This document shows, in pieces, positions 13,013 through 24,699 of a DNA stretch of 64,000 bases. The notes under the pieces were generated by a model. The model ran no database searches. It was not told the DNA's origin and saw nothing but the letters and a program-made list of their open reading frames with translations. The first letter of the stretch is position 1. Each line of letters starts with the position of its first letter. The translations under genes and the position numbers were made by a program. Where the stretch lies: the NCBI GenBank assembly GCA_029721515.1, contig CM056553.1:10619849-10683848 (forward strand). Reading direction: 5' to 3'. This DNA comes from Synanceia verrucosa. Lineage: Eukaryota > Chordata > Actinopteri > Perciformes > Synanceiidae.

Positions 13013-13949
13013 ATATGATCGAAAGAACTGTGAGGAAATGCAATCACCGTCATTAATTGTGAACTTGTTTGACATCCCTGGTTTCTACACACTGATTTAA
13101 CTGCTGCTGTTCGAGACATGATGGGGCCTCGTGCGGTGATGTAACAGAGCCAAATATCAGGAGGCAGCATCATGTGAGACACGCTACGACCTCTGTTTAG
13201 GCTGCAGGGCAGCTGCCCGCAGTGACACGACACACACAAAAATCACATCTACATAAAATGTTAGTGTTAATCCATCAAACTTTAACATTATATTACCCAT
13301 TACAATAAAACAACAAAATCTGTTTAGACTGTGGCATTATTTAGCACAAAGAAAAGCAGAATTAATGTACTCAAAACCACCATTGGATCACACGTTTTAC
13401 ACACATTTTACCTTCTAGTTTGAGGCTATAAAAATCATTGCTGATGAAAGTCACTCCTTCAATCTTAAAACGGATACAATGATAATCTAATAAACAAATA
13501 AAACAATAATCCAAAACAAATATCAGAAAAAGCACATATCCCCAAATGATACCACCAACATGTGAGCCACGATAATGTACTATAATTCACCATTTGCCCT
13601 GGAGCAGCATCACAGTGTCAATGTGATGTTTTATTATACTGGGATGTGACATAGCAGTCGTATCCCCTTTCAGGGCCCCATGGTACAGATGGTCCTGCCC
13701 ACAGTGCAACCTGTGCCGTACCCAAAAGGTTACTAGAGTTCAGTCTGTGCTGCTACTGGGCTTTATCCAGCACATGGCTGCTGCCAGGTTTTATCCTGTT
13801 TCATGCAGATGTACAGGATCTTCATAACCAGCTTATTATACAAAGAATGGATTCTAAAGTTAAAAAAAAACACACACATATGAATTTTTCGTCCAGACGT
13901 TTCCAAGTGAAGGGATCGTGTTTCTGTGACTTTTGGGAGATCGACTCTA

Positions 13950-14075
13950 ACGACTCGATTTATTACATCATACATGGAGCTGAATCTCCGGCCGCCCCTT
14001 TCTACCGAGCCCCTGCCATACCTCGCCACTCATTGGCCACCTGTTGTGGGGCAGCAGCGTCCGATTGGCTGAAAA
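13950..14075. promoter_or_regulatory. GC-richer stretch with two CCAAT boxes in AT-rich intergenic DNA
   Basis: ATTGGCC near 14033 and ATTGGCT near 14064 lie in a locally GC-rich block (CCGGCCGCCCC near 13990) flanked by AT-rich DNA. No coding exon follows on either strand. It could be a distal element or an unannotated noncoding promoter. Confidence 0.2.
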
Positions 14076-15547
14076 CGAGGGCAAGTCTGCACAAGACCTA
14101 CTGACAGACTGACATGGAAAGAGGAAGGGAGGCCAGCCTTACATGGAGACAAAGGATTATCAGGGTTTCACTCAGCAGCACATTATATATATAATACACA
14201 TCAAATCAAGTGTGTGTCAGCGAGGGGGATGGGCGTTCCATATAGTTCATGTAATAAACCTGTTTATTTTTACCAAATTTTTCAATAAGACTAAAGCAAC
14301 ATATGTTTCAAGTCTTTTAGGTGGTCAGTAATTATTTTGGATTTTGTGTTTTTTGATGAAAATTAGCTCCTCTTAACACCTCGGGTTCATGGAGGACAGA
14401 GAGTTGCGTAATAAAAAACACACAGAAGGAGGAAGTCCTGCTCACTCAGCTTGCATGTAAAGCTCAGCCTCGATACTTCCCTTCTCTCTCAGTGCCCTTT
14501 GAAAACAGCTCGCTGACCAGAATCTTAAACACACCAGAACAAACGTTATAATCTGTCTGAACTGTCCTCTGGACGTTGCTTTGGGAATGCCTTAGTGTCT
14601 GAGACAAACTAGCTTTCATCCTGTGAGACTACGCTGGGCTCTTTTGTCATGATCAGCAGGGTTTAGATGAATGTTTTTTCTCTCTGCAGCCATTATCGTC
14701 AGCAGGAGTCTGTTGAACGTCTATGATATATTGATAAATCACTCAAGCCACAGCTCTGCTTTGAAACAACATACAAATAAGATGTTCAACAGAGCTGGGC
14801 TCTAATGCTTTTTAATCCGTAGCTAGCTCTGGCTCCATGGTTTCACCCCTCCAACTCTAAATATAATCCAGACGAGAAAAACAACACTGTCATGTATCGG
14901 CCTTCACTGTGGTGCAAGAAGATTGACTTTGTCTAGACATCTGAGATAATTATGTCCATAATTTGAGCCTAAGAAACCCAGTCAACCCGACTGGTAATGA
15001 TCTGATTAGAATGATTTATATTTACAGCCATGAGAAGGTTACAGAGGAGAGAGCTGAAAAATGGAGGTGCAGATGCTGATTAAAAAGTCCTAGAAATTTA
15101 GCTGAGAGGAACTGAGGGGTCATCAAAATGTCAAAATGGCACTGAGAGCAGTTGAGTCGTCAGTTAGGTGATAACTGTTGCAAGGGTGTTGTAGGTTAAG
15201 TTGAAGAAGTTGAATTGTCAGTTGAAGTTGAGTGTTAGTGCTGAAAAGGTCAAAGTGTTGCATCTGTAAACAAAGTTGCAGCCGACCAGCATGTGCCACA
15301 CAAGACCCAAATATAAACTTTGGTCCCTGCAGAAAGCTAAATGTGTGCAGAGGTGTGGTTGCTTATCCAGCTGCAATACTGTCAACAGAAATGCTGCAAT
15401 CGATATTCTATATGAGTGTTCACTAACTGAGCCTTTTAAACAAGCTGTCAGGACTCCTGTAACATTGTGATGTCACAAAGTGCAATAAACTTAATATGTT
15501 TATCACTCATGGTGAGTTCAGGACTGTAGAGACATGTTTAAGACGTA

Positions 15548-15880
15548 TACATGCTGCATTCGAAGTTGGGATTTGCAACTGGGAATGACGTCACACCCGA
15601 GTTGACGGCGTTCAAGTAAACAAGTTGGAAAACCAAGATGGACGCCTCCAACGAAAAGTCTGTTGTGGTTGCTCTGTCGGAATGCAGAAAGCTAATGCAC
15701 CATTATGAGGTCCTCAAACACAACTGATAGGCACAAAGAAGACGCAGAGGGTGTGCGTTTATTCTTCTGCGTAATTCTGTGTGGGAAAGACATTTGAGTC
15801 TATTGTAGGCTGTAACGTATAACGCTATACGGCGCAAATCCAGGGCGCTGCCATCTTGGATTATGCCGTTGTGGTCAAGT
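15548..15880. repeat. Probable teleost interspersed repeat
   Basis: GCATTCGAAGTTGGGATTTG with AACCAAGATGGACGCC near the left and GGCGCTGCCATCTTGG near the right give partial inverted complementarity (CCAAGATGG versus CCATCTTGG). The wording resembles common fish DNA-transposon relics. No transposase remains. Confidence 0.4.
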
Positions 15881-18800
15881 TGGGGTAGGTGAAGAAATTA
15901 CAAGTTTTAGAGGTGTAAATGAAATGCAAATGAAACAGCAGGTGAAGGGCTGCAGGACGATGAGTCATCAGTCTGTAAACTGTCAGCTGACATTGAGGCA
16001 CCGACAGCAGTTGGATTGATTTGAATGAAATTCTTCACTTAGTATTTTTTGCCACACAAAGGTGAGTAAATAAATTAAATAAAGACTCAAAACAACAAAT
16101 CACTTCTCTGCTCTTTGTAGGGCCAGGTGGGTGTCTGCACAGCACTTTCATCACTTTTGATGAGTCAAACAAATTGAGACACACATTTGATTAGCAGCTA
16201 CAACGAAGTCCAAGAAAGTCTTTACAAAGCCACTAGAAAACGGTTCCCAGAAAGTTTTTTGTGAGTTCATTCATATAAAGCAGCTGAAATAATGAACATT
16301 TACCACAGGTTAGATGGATATTATACCAAAATCTAAACTACCTCCCAGCGTCGTGGTAACATGTCCCACATTGTCCCACACAAACATACTCTTTGACCCA
16401 CATATGGGTTATTATTACCTGGTCACCCTATAGCTCTTTGTCTCATATGATGTTGTTTTTACCAGAAAAATAGAGCATTTAAAGATACAGCTTTAGCTGC
16501 AAACACTTTGATGTTGGAAACCTGATCCATGTGTTTTTCTGTGGATCGCAGTGGTTCCCATTAGCTCCACAGAGAGCTTTATTGTTAGTGAGCACGCTCA
16601 CAAACAGCCCGGCCATTGTCTCGCCTCTGGTTTAGCAGATTAGATTAAACTCAGCGATGGAGATGGACACAAGCGCTGACCTGCAGAGACCTCACGTCTT
16701 TATCTGACTGGTGCTGACCAGAGGATTTCAACTGGAAGAGATGACCCTGATGGCTCTCACCTACCTACCTACAGTGAACTGAGCAGTGTCACCACTCCTG
16801 TTAAATATTACTCCTTTTTACTCCACCACATTCATCTAAGCTTATAATTTCCAGAATAAGATCTTGCGTACAAAACAAACAAGAATACTTTTACTTTTCA
16901 CGCTTTAAGTACATTTTGCTGATAATATTGTGTACTGAATTTCTTTCTTTTTTTACTTAATGCTTCAAAAAAAAATCATCCTTGGAAAAATGTACATACA
17001 AAGAAAATAAAATATGCATGCAAAACATCTTAAAACCCATCTTGACTTGACATGCGTGCGTACATGACAGAAGGTTGTATTGACCTATATTAGCAGCACA
17101 TAAAGAGTGTGTGAGCAGCAGAGGAAGCCGGGCTAAGGGGATTGTTCGCTCTGTGTCAGGCTGTAAGCTGCTCCAGCTGGACTCCACACCCACTCTCCTC
17201 TTACATAACCTCGTACGTCCCTCTGCTATATGTTCTGCACTGAGCCTGCACATACTGATCCTGGTGTAGTGTTCACCAGCCATGGCACAGTGGCGTGAGC
17301 TCTTGGGGTGGCTTCGAGTCTACCACTGTGGGCAGATGGGTTTTCTCCTCTGAAAAAAAAAAACAAAATAGGCCTTATTGTGCTCTGAGTGAATTCAGTA
17401 TATTCTCCTCCCATGTCAGAGGACAGGCAACGAAGCCCTTTGTCACCCCAAACAACACACACAAGTGATTCTTTTCCCAAAACTAGAAACTGGCTATCAG
17501 GTCTTATCATAAAGTCGATGAAGGAGCAGGAAGAGGAGTGGTGGTGCCTCTGTGATGTGGGGGTTCAGTGGGAAAACCTCCGCCTAAAAGAGAACATGGT
17601 GTTCCCGACTGCACATCTGCGTCTCCATGCTGATGAGACAAAAGAGCTGAGAGACAGTCCAGACACTCTGAGACTTGATCTGCATTCTTCTGTGCTACAG
17701 TCTGAGTTTAATCCAGACGCTTTGTTCAAATCAAAGTCAAGTTAATATAGAAGGAATAGTAATGAAAACAGTCTGACATAGTTTCATATTAGCCTATTTA
17801 AAGATATTCAAACGGCATTTAATAAACACTGTAACGGTTAATAATGGAAGACAGTTTGAGTCTTGACACATTATTTTAAAGTAAGTCACTTCCTCTATGT
17901 TACACAGATATTTCTGAGCTTAAAACGGTACCAGCTTTGACTGGAGCCGTTGAAAAACATATCATTATTGATCATAGCTCAAAGTCCACATGGACATCAC
18001 AAGGGACATTTTTTCACCGATCTGTTCCCAGTTGTGTTACTGAACTTACTTTATATTAACTATGTTCTTTTAAAAGATGTTATCATTATATTATGTCATG
18101 CATATAGCTGCAGGAGAGGCAGAAATGACTTGCTCGTCAGTGAGATGTCGAACACAGAAATGTTAATGACATCAGCGAGCGTGCTGGTTCTCATTACTTC
18201 TGCAGCGTCAACAAGGCAGAGTATTGTGAGTCTGAGCCGTGCACAATGATGTGGGCTTCAGCGTCTTTCACATGAGACAATTTTACACCATGGCAACGCC
18301 TAGCGACGCACGACTCCACAGCATGCAGGCAACATCACATCATATTACATAACAAAAAACCTGTTTTAAGCACAAGAAACAGTTGCCTTGAGACCAAGTT
18401 AAACGCTTGCTCGGGGCCCCTTTAGCTTATTTGGTTGACATGGTAGATTTGATCTGGTCTGTTGCTTGTTTAAACACTGGTTTTTATTTTCTATGCAAGC
18501 CCTTATTGAAATGTTGCTATCCACTTAGCCGCTTTGTGGTACTTCGCTTGAGTATTTCCATTTTATGATCCTTCTAGCCTCAGGGATGGGTTAAATGCAG
18601 GAGTCAAAATCTACTTTTATCTATGTGACAATTCTGAGAGTTATACTGTGTGGTATTTATAAGGAAATACTTCTGGAAAATGTGATCAAATACAATGAAG
18701 TCAACATCTCACACACAAGCTTTTTCACCAGCGCTAATCCCGTAAAATATGAGGAAAAGTTTTGGAGAAAAAGCTTGTAAGTAGACTGAAGATATTTTAT

Positions 18801-19913
18801 CACAGACATGTATATTAAAGAGGTTGTTAGTGGTGGTGGTGTTGTAGTGAATTCCATCATGTTGTAGTGTTTCTAATGTATTAGGTTACATTTTATTCAG
18901 TGTATTAGAGATAAAAACTGTGTGATTACACTGTGCAGCATGTAAAGTGCATGCTGCTTTCATGTTAAAGCACCAGTGATAATATAGCAGTGATTCTGTT
19001 TAGCAGCTAATCTTCTACTGGGGTTAAATGTTGACCTCTGCTTGTAGTGGAGGACTTTTGTAGTCTGGTAATGTTATATCTAACATTATCTCCACTACTG
19101 CCTGTAAGTTAAAAGCAAATATGTCCTTTGTTGTATCCAAATCCTCAAAGCAAACAGTGACACAATTGTGTCTTTTGTTTGATTTCACAGTTGACTCAAT
19201 GAAATGTGGCTGGATATTGACACTGTGAGTGAGTGTTCTCAGGTGTTTACTCAGGGAGCAGCGCTGTTACCATAGGAAAATGCAGGATAAGGCCGACCAA
19301 ACAGGCTGTAGGCATGGCTGCCAGGCTCATATTGATGCATTAAGCACAGTGCTAAAAAAAAATCACATTATTGACCCTTAGACATCACTGACTTTACCTG
19401 CGTCGTAAAGTAATAACTCCTGTTCTGTCTGCTTGTCTGGGGCTTTATCTCCGTCAGGTGAGAACTTTCCAGCTGTTGGGCAACAGATGTCACCTTTAAG
19501 ATGAAGCTGCCAGTGTCTGTTAAGTCTGTGATCACACAGCCTCGAGCTGACGGGCAAAGACCTGCCAACCACAGAGCTTCAGGATGCCTTTCAACACCAA
19601 GCACTCCCATGTCCCAAGATCCGACAGTCACACTGAACCCAGAAGCCCTTGCAACATGCCAGCACAGACAAAAATAACAGCAACGTCTCAACAACTGATT
19701 GTGTTACTGCCCTGATACATTAAACCACTGAGAAACAACATGTTGGCCTCTCAACTCTGGAGCCATTTTAAATCTGCAATGTTCAGGGTGGTTGCAGCAA
19801 TTTGCTCAGGTTTCTCAAGACATTAACGTGACTGGGAAAAGTTTTATTACAGAATATCAATGTCAAGGTTCAAGATTTCTTTAGGCTGGAGCAGGCAATG
19901 GAAAACAACAACC

Positions 19914-20097
19914 TTAACTCTTTGAGTGCCAAAGATGTGCCATAAACCTAAAGAATGCCATAAACCTATATGTACATCTTTGCTTTTTTCGGCAGCAGGG
20001 ACAAAAGAGCGCTCTCACGCAGCCTGTGAGGAATACTGGGGCTTCCTGGATTTGTAAAAGATTATTTGTGAATAAGGGCTGGCACTCAATGAGTTAA
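19914..20097. mobile_element. Short TTAA-flanked inverted-repeat element (MITE), copy A
   Basis: Left end TTAACTCTTTGAGTGCCA (19914-19931) and right end TGGCACTCAATGAGTTAA (20080-20097) are inverted repeats of 18 bp with one mismatch, both ending in TTAA. The core GCAGCCTGTGAGGAATACTG (near 20021) followed by GGGCTTC is shared with the copy at 61092-61521. Total length is about 184 bp with no coding capacity. Confidence 0.75.
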
Positions 20098-20177
20098 AGC
20101 ATATATTTGAGGAGAATCAATTAGACTTACATCACTTTCACATCTGTCAGTTAAAGAAAAGGCCACAGTCATAAGCC

Positions 20178-20572
20178 TGTTAGCTTAGCTTAGCATAAAG
20201 ACTGGAAACGAAGGGGAACAGTTAGCCTGGCTCTGGCTGAAGTATAAGTAAATCGAAAGCTCACTAATTAACTCGTTTTATCTCATTTCAGTCATCCAGA
20301 CAGGTTGTCTGGATCAGATTTCTTTGCTAGCAGCAGAAACATCCTGGTACCTCCGCTGGTTGCCTAGCAACTACTCTGAGTAAAAACATAGTCAGAGGTA
20401 TGTAGCTTCCTGCTATTTTTTTTACACTTTTAGTTGTTGTATATTATAATAAAGCCAGCAATTTATAACATGTTAATTAGTGAGTTTAAGAGGTGCTGGT
20501 AGGTAAAGTCATTTAACCACTGGACAGAGCTAGGCTAGCTGTTTCTAGTGTTTGTGCTAAGCTAAGCTAACT
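20178..20572. mobile_element. Inverted-repeat element with TTAGCTTAGCTTAGCA ends
   Basis: GTTAGCTTAGCTTAGCATAA near 20180 with AGACTGGAAAC is mirrored near 20570 by TAGTGTTTGTGCTAAGCTAA, its approximate reverse complement. This is a familiar fish fold-back or MITE pattern. The interior (about 340 bp) has no transposase. Confidence 0.6.
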
Positions 20573-21084
20573 ATCTGTAGCTTCAGATATCAATCCTCTC
20601 CTTTAACTCTTGCCAATAAGCTGATTTTCTACAAAGCTGAGCTTTTCCTTCACATTTGGACTCAGTAATAAATTAAAAGTAAATATGTCCATTTTATTGC
20701 TGCATTTTTCCTCAGCAGTTAAAATATAGTCAGAACAAGAAACCCTCTTTCTGGTCACACTCACTGTCTGGCCAGCTGTCACCAGTTTGTTTGACCCAGT
20801 TTATCTAAGAGGGCTGAGACACACTGACCAGCACAGCCATTTTGATTTGCAGCCATTTGTATGGCCTATTGTGAGTGGATAAAGAGCAGAGGAGGACTGC
20901 AGCCTCACTCCACAGCGCTCATGCAGCACCTTTTATGCAAAGAGGAAAAGCCCGGCCGGCCGGCGCCCTCGACCACCAGTTTGTCTGCCCTCCACTCGCT
21001 TCCTGGACGCCCTTCATCCCACCACAATATTTTAATCACTGCTGTGCCTTTGAGGAAAAGAGGAGAAAAAAAGCCTTTGCAACC

Positions 21085-21230
21085 GGATTGGCTGCTCTTA
21101 GTGGAGCTGTTGCTAAGGGGAGGGTTTCACTCTGTGATGGATAGAAGTGTTAGCCCCACCGACCAGTTTGAGCAACATATATATCAAATTTATGCTTCAT
21201 TTTTACCCCACCGCCATCATGTTCGACCTG
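21085..21230 (+). promoter_or_regulatory. CCAAT/TATA promoter-like sequence without an evident gene
   Basis: GATTGGCTG at about 21087, an ATATATAT run near 21176 and a CCGCCATCATG start context at 21219 are spaced like a compact promoter, downstream of a GC-rich palindrome CCGGCCGGCCGG near 20950. The ATG opens only a 10-codon frame, so a noncoding transcript or chance is possible. Confidence 0.25.
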
Positions 21231-21703
21231 ACGAAGCTGCAGGAATGTGACTGACATCTTAAACTCAACAAACTGCAGAGGTTTCACAGATCAAGTGCCA
21301 CAAGGGTGCTATTTTATTTTATTTGGTTTTAATTTAAGTTTATTGTGTCACCTTAATAAAGTCTTATCATTTCTGACAAGTCAGGGCACTCTACAGCTTT
21401 TATAACCACCTATCTGATGTTGCTCCCACAGTTGGAAATGATTAATGAACTGCAGATGTCAACACATTTATTAGATTAAGATCAGCAATAAAACAAAAAT
21501 AGGCTGAGTGCTGTGAGGTTTGTTGCATCTTGACACGTGATGTGTGGGACAATATACACACACAGTTGTATTTTGTTATTTACTCACAAATATTTACTGC
21601 ACCCTGAAGGACAAATAAGCCGCAGGATATTCTTACAGGTGATTTGCATTTCAGCACACCTACACATTGGCATGAAACAGCAAAGATTCAAACGCATTTT
21701 ATA

Positions 21704-22498
21704 TACACTAAGAGGCATTAAAAACACAACATTGTATTTTTTTCTATATTAATTCGAATTTTCATCATTTATTGGATGACTTCACTTGGTATGATGCTGA
21801 ACATGAATGAACAAAAGCAACAATAGAAAAATGAATGGACATGGATTACAAATGTCTGTATCTTGTGTGATCGTCGTGGGTTAGACATGATGAGTACGTT
21901 GATTTCGCCCACTGGAATCGCTTCCCACTCTTCCAAGAGTGCAGTACGGAGATCAGCAACCGTCACCGGCAGTGGAAGAGGACGCCGTACACGGCGATCC
22001 AGATTGTCCCAAAGGTGTTCAATCGGATTCATATCCGGGGAATAAGGCAGCCAGTCCATAACCTGCACATCATGTCTGTGCATAACGTGCCTGCAGGCGT
22101 GAGATAGTGCATCTGTGGACGCCAAAATGCCTGGCTACCCTCGCTTCGGTTCTTCCGGATCTCAGCATACCAATGGCCTGCTCCCTCATGTTTGCTGCTA
22201 AGCGTGGCATGGTGACTGTCTGTGACAGCTTGCATTTTTCCTCCGGGTTTTTAAAGCCTTGACCAGTTGATCTCAAATCACCAAAAGAACTCACTGAAAG
22301 CTTTCAAACAATGTCCTAACCAATCACACATGCAAAAACAGTCTGCCACGTTAATTTATTGTTTGAGCTGAAAAATGTGGCTCCATAGTTTCAATAGCCA
22401 CGAGTGGTAGTAAACAAAATATTTTTTTGTATACAAAGTAGTTGTATCCAATTTTATTTTACATTGCCTTTGTTGCGTTTTTAATACCTCTTAGTATA
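21704..22498 (-). mobile_element. Tc1/mariner-type transposon, internally deleted
   Basis: Terminal inverted repeats at 21704-21730 (TACACTAAGAGGCATTAAAA and on) and 22472-22498 match over about 27 bp with few mismatches and abut TA dinucleotides. On the minus strand, the N-terminal helix-turn-helix segment (MPRLAANMREQAIGMLRSG, about 22078-22213) and the C-terminal catalytic end (DWLPYSPDMNPIEHLWDNLD, about 21985-22050) of a Tc1 transposase survive in different frames. The middle of the catalytic domain is missing, so it is non-autonomous. Confidence 0.9.
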
Positions 22499-22530
22499 AC
22501 ATACTGCTTAACACCATGACCTCTTTTGCA

Positions 22531-22557
22531 GCTCCACACACACACACACACACACAA
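22531..22557. repeat. CA dinucleotide microsatellite
   Basis: About eleven consecutive CA units just outside the right end of the Tc1-type element. Confidence 0.9.
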
Positions 22558-22799
22558 AATCCTTTTAGGTAAACCCTCCACAAACCATTTTAAGTCTTTC
22601 AACAGCAACATAAAGCCGCCTTACTTAAGGAACAGTCAAGGTAAGTGTTGTAGTTTTCATGCTGCGGCATGTCAGAATGAATTCTTACACATTCTAAAGC
22701 GTGAATTTGTTTTCGACCGAATGACTGAGAGGAAAAAGCAGCAGCATCCCCACATCCTTCCTGTTAACAGTGACGACCAAAGCAAACTGTTGTTTCCAA

Positions 22800-23491
22800 T
22801 TATTTATTTCATTTTTACTGCTTTAATATAAAATTTGAAATATCCAAGGACAGACAAATGCATCATTTCATCATGAACACCTTGATGAACCATTTTAGCA
22901 GTCAGACAATGGGGGGGGGCTAAAAGAACAGGGCATAAGGGTATACAAAAAGGTCAAGGCACACCATGTTACAGTAATAAAACCAAGTGTAAAGATTTAA
23001 AAGGTACGAGCCCTTCAGCTCAGCGTTAAAATGAGTTTAAAAAATAAAAAAAAGGAGGGATAGAATAACCAGCATTCAGTTTCTCCTACAGCCAGAAACC
23101 TTCTTTTATTGACAATCTGGAGACAAATTTGTGTTCAAGCTTGAAATGAAAAGACAAAGAGGGAGGGCGAGTTTGTGCATATACCAGAGCGGCGCGTCAT
23201 CTGGACTTTGTGAACCGCTTCAATAAACCTCCGCCTTGCTTCAGACGTCTACCTCTGCACTGGAACAGGCAGAGGGACGAGCGCAGGCCTCATCGGTTTC
23301 AGATGTGACTTGGTTGGGAAAGTTGGAGCGTCGCAATTCAGGGGTGAGAGAAGTTAAAGTGGTCGCCCTGGTCAGTTCACTGTCCACTGAGATCTATTAG
23401 GAAGAGGTTGGAGGGCCCTTCTCAACACATCCCATTGTGCAAGTCAAGCAGTCCGGGGGGAGGGGGAAAGAAAAAGAATATGTGGTGATTT
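22800..23491 (-). other. Probable 3' UTR of the mid1ip1-family gene
   Basis: Noncoding minus-strand sequence downstream of the stop at 23492. Minus-strand AATAAA signals (TTTATT on the plus strand) lie near 23105 and 22800; which one is used cannot be decided from sequence. Confidence 0.45.
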
Positions 23492-23998
23492 CTATCTCAT
23501 GAAGTTTCCGCCTCCGATCTCCCTCTTGTACCTGTTGGTGAGGTGGTCGGCCTGCATCGTGAGCTTGGACAGAACTCCGAACAGTCCCCTGAGGTGATAA
23601 TGAAACTGGTTCTCCAGGTCTGAGTTGTCATCAGGGAGCAGGTCTCCAGTGACCGTCTGCTGCTGCTCCTCCTGCTTCACCGCCATCTCCAGGAAGCTGG
23701 TGCCGCTGCTCATCTCCCTCTTCAGCAGACCCCACTCCATGTCGTTCTTTATGGACTTGAGGAGCAGGTAGTGCTCGTACATGTCCCTCTGCTTGTTGGG
23801 ACACGGCGGCGCAGAACCGCTGTCGTTGTTGTTATTGGGCTCCAGCTTGCTGGCCGCCTGCTCCTCCAGTGGCACGTCCCTCAGCAGGCTGGGCACCATG
23901 ATGGTCTCGTCCATGTTGTTGGCGGCGGCTATGAAGCGGTGCATGACGTTGATGAGTGAGTGCTTGTTGCTGGCGGAGTCGCTGCTGATCTGCATCAT
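23492..23998 (-). CDS. mid1ip1: MID1-interacting protein 1 family (MIG12/Spot14 family), 168 residues
   Basis: Small cytosolic regulator of the THRSP/MID1IP1 family. Known members bind acetyl-CoA carboxylase and promote its polymerisation, and also bind the microtubule protein MID1. The single coding exon is typical. Starts MMQISSDSASNKHSLINVMH; conserved marks are NNMDETIMVPSLLRDVPL (about 28-45), RDMYEHYLLLKSIKNDMEWG (about 71-90), and the C-terminal QFHYHLRGL..VLSKLT..A..LTNRYK.EIG helix region (about 131-164). Length fits the family (human MID1IP1 183). The first of two adjacent ATGs was taken, as in human. A 5' UTR exon probably runs about 24570-24456, with donor CAG/GTCAGT at 24456-24450 and acceptor near 24091. 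In the teleost nomenclature it could be the 'mid1ip1l' copy; paralogue naming is unsure. Confidence 0.92.
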   Translation of the reverse strand: MMQISSDSASNKHSLINVMHRFIAAANNMDETIMVPSLLRDVPLEEQAASKLEPNNNNDSGSAPPCPNKQRDMYEHYLLLKSIKNDMEWGLLKREMSSGTSFLEMAVKQEEQQQTVTGDLLPDDNSDLENQFHYHLRGLFGVLSKLTMQADHLTNRYKREIGGGNFMR

Positions 23999-24050
23999 TT
24001 TGAAAGCTTTGGGGTTGGCTTGGGTACAATGGAGAACTGGCAGGTGGTGA

Positions 24051-24072
24051 TTTCTTTTTTTTTTTTTTTTTT
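24051..24072. repeat. Homopolymer T run in the 5' UTR of mid1ip1
   Basis: About 20 T on the plus strand (A on the transcript strand), between the inferred acceptor at 24091 and the ATG at 23998. Confidence 0.8.
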
Positions 24073-24559
24073 AAAGGCAGAGGTGGCTGATCTGCAAGAA
24101 TGAAGACAGAGGAAACATGAGGATACAGGAATAAAACAACAGCAACAACGAAACGGTAAAATCCAGGTTTGATGTACTCTGAAAACAGGTTTATGGACAC
24201 ACAGTGAAGTGCAGCGAGTCAGGAGATATGACGTAACAGAGGCAGCTTGTTTCACATCTCATCTGCAGAGCATCAGCTGAGTTATAACATTACAAATAAA
24301 TGAAAATAAACACAAAGATGACTGATTACCACCGTTTTGTCGCATTGTAACACCCCTCCCTTCAGCTCACAGCTATATGACCTTGACTTCCTCATATTAG
24401 CACAATGCCTAACCTGGACAGAGGCCTGGAATAAAGAGGCTGAAAGCAGACTGACCTGAAACAAGACGTAAACTTGAGGACAGTTTCTTGGTGTGCAGTT
24501 TTGATAGATCAAATCCTCTCTGGCTTTTTTTTCACCACCCGCCGCGAAGGAAAGTAAGA

Positions 24560-24680
24560 ATTTCCCCAAGTAATCTGTGGGCTGGATTGCTTTTTATACC
24601 GGAGCAGCCGGTTGGGCGGAAGGAGAGGCGCTAAAGCCCGCCCTCCTGGTGTTTTCCTACAGAGCCCATTGGTCCGCAGG
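24560..24680 (-). promoter_or_regulatory. mid1ip1 core promoter: TATA box and CCAAT box
   Basis: On the minus strand GGTATAAAAAGC (24589-24600) is a clear TATA box, and GGACCAATGGG (about 24665-24675) is a CCAAT box about 70 bp upstream. Transcription should start about 25-30 bp downstream, near 24565, ahead of the inferred first exon. Confidence 0.6.
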
Positions 24681-24699
24681 GAGGCAGTAGGCGGATCCT

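Larger units (their letters stand above)
11250..22790. other. Gene-poor intergenic region between bcorl1 and mid1ip1
   Basis: About 11.5 kb without a recognisable protein-coding exon. The open frames here (for example the 118-codon frame at 17389-17745 and the 129-codon frame at 20861-21250) show no family motif and look like chance. Identifiable contents are given separately: repeat relics near 12.9, 15.6, 19.9, 20.2 and 21.7 kb, and two short CCAAT-containing, promoter-like stretches near 14.0 and 21.1 kb. Confidence 0.6.

Noticed and set aside
17389..17745. 118-codon plus-strand frame in the intergenic region
   Set aside because: No recognisable family, low-complexity acidic and aromatic mix, no splice partners; probably chance.
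23832..24200. 122-codon minus-strand frame overlapping the mid1ip1 start
   Set aside because: Out-of-frame shadow of mid1ip1 and its T-run 5' UTR; lysine run comes from the homopolymer.
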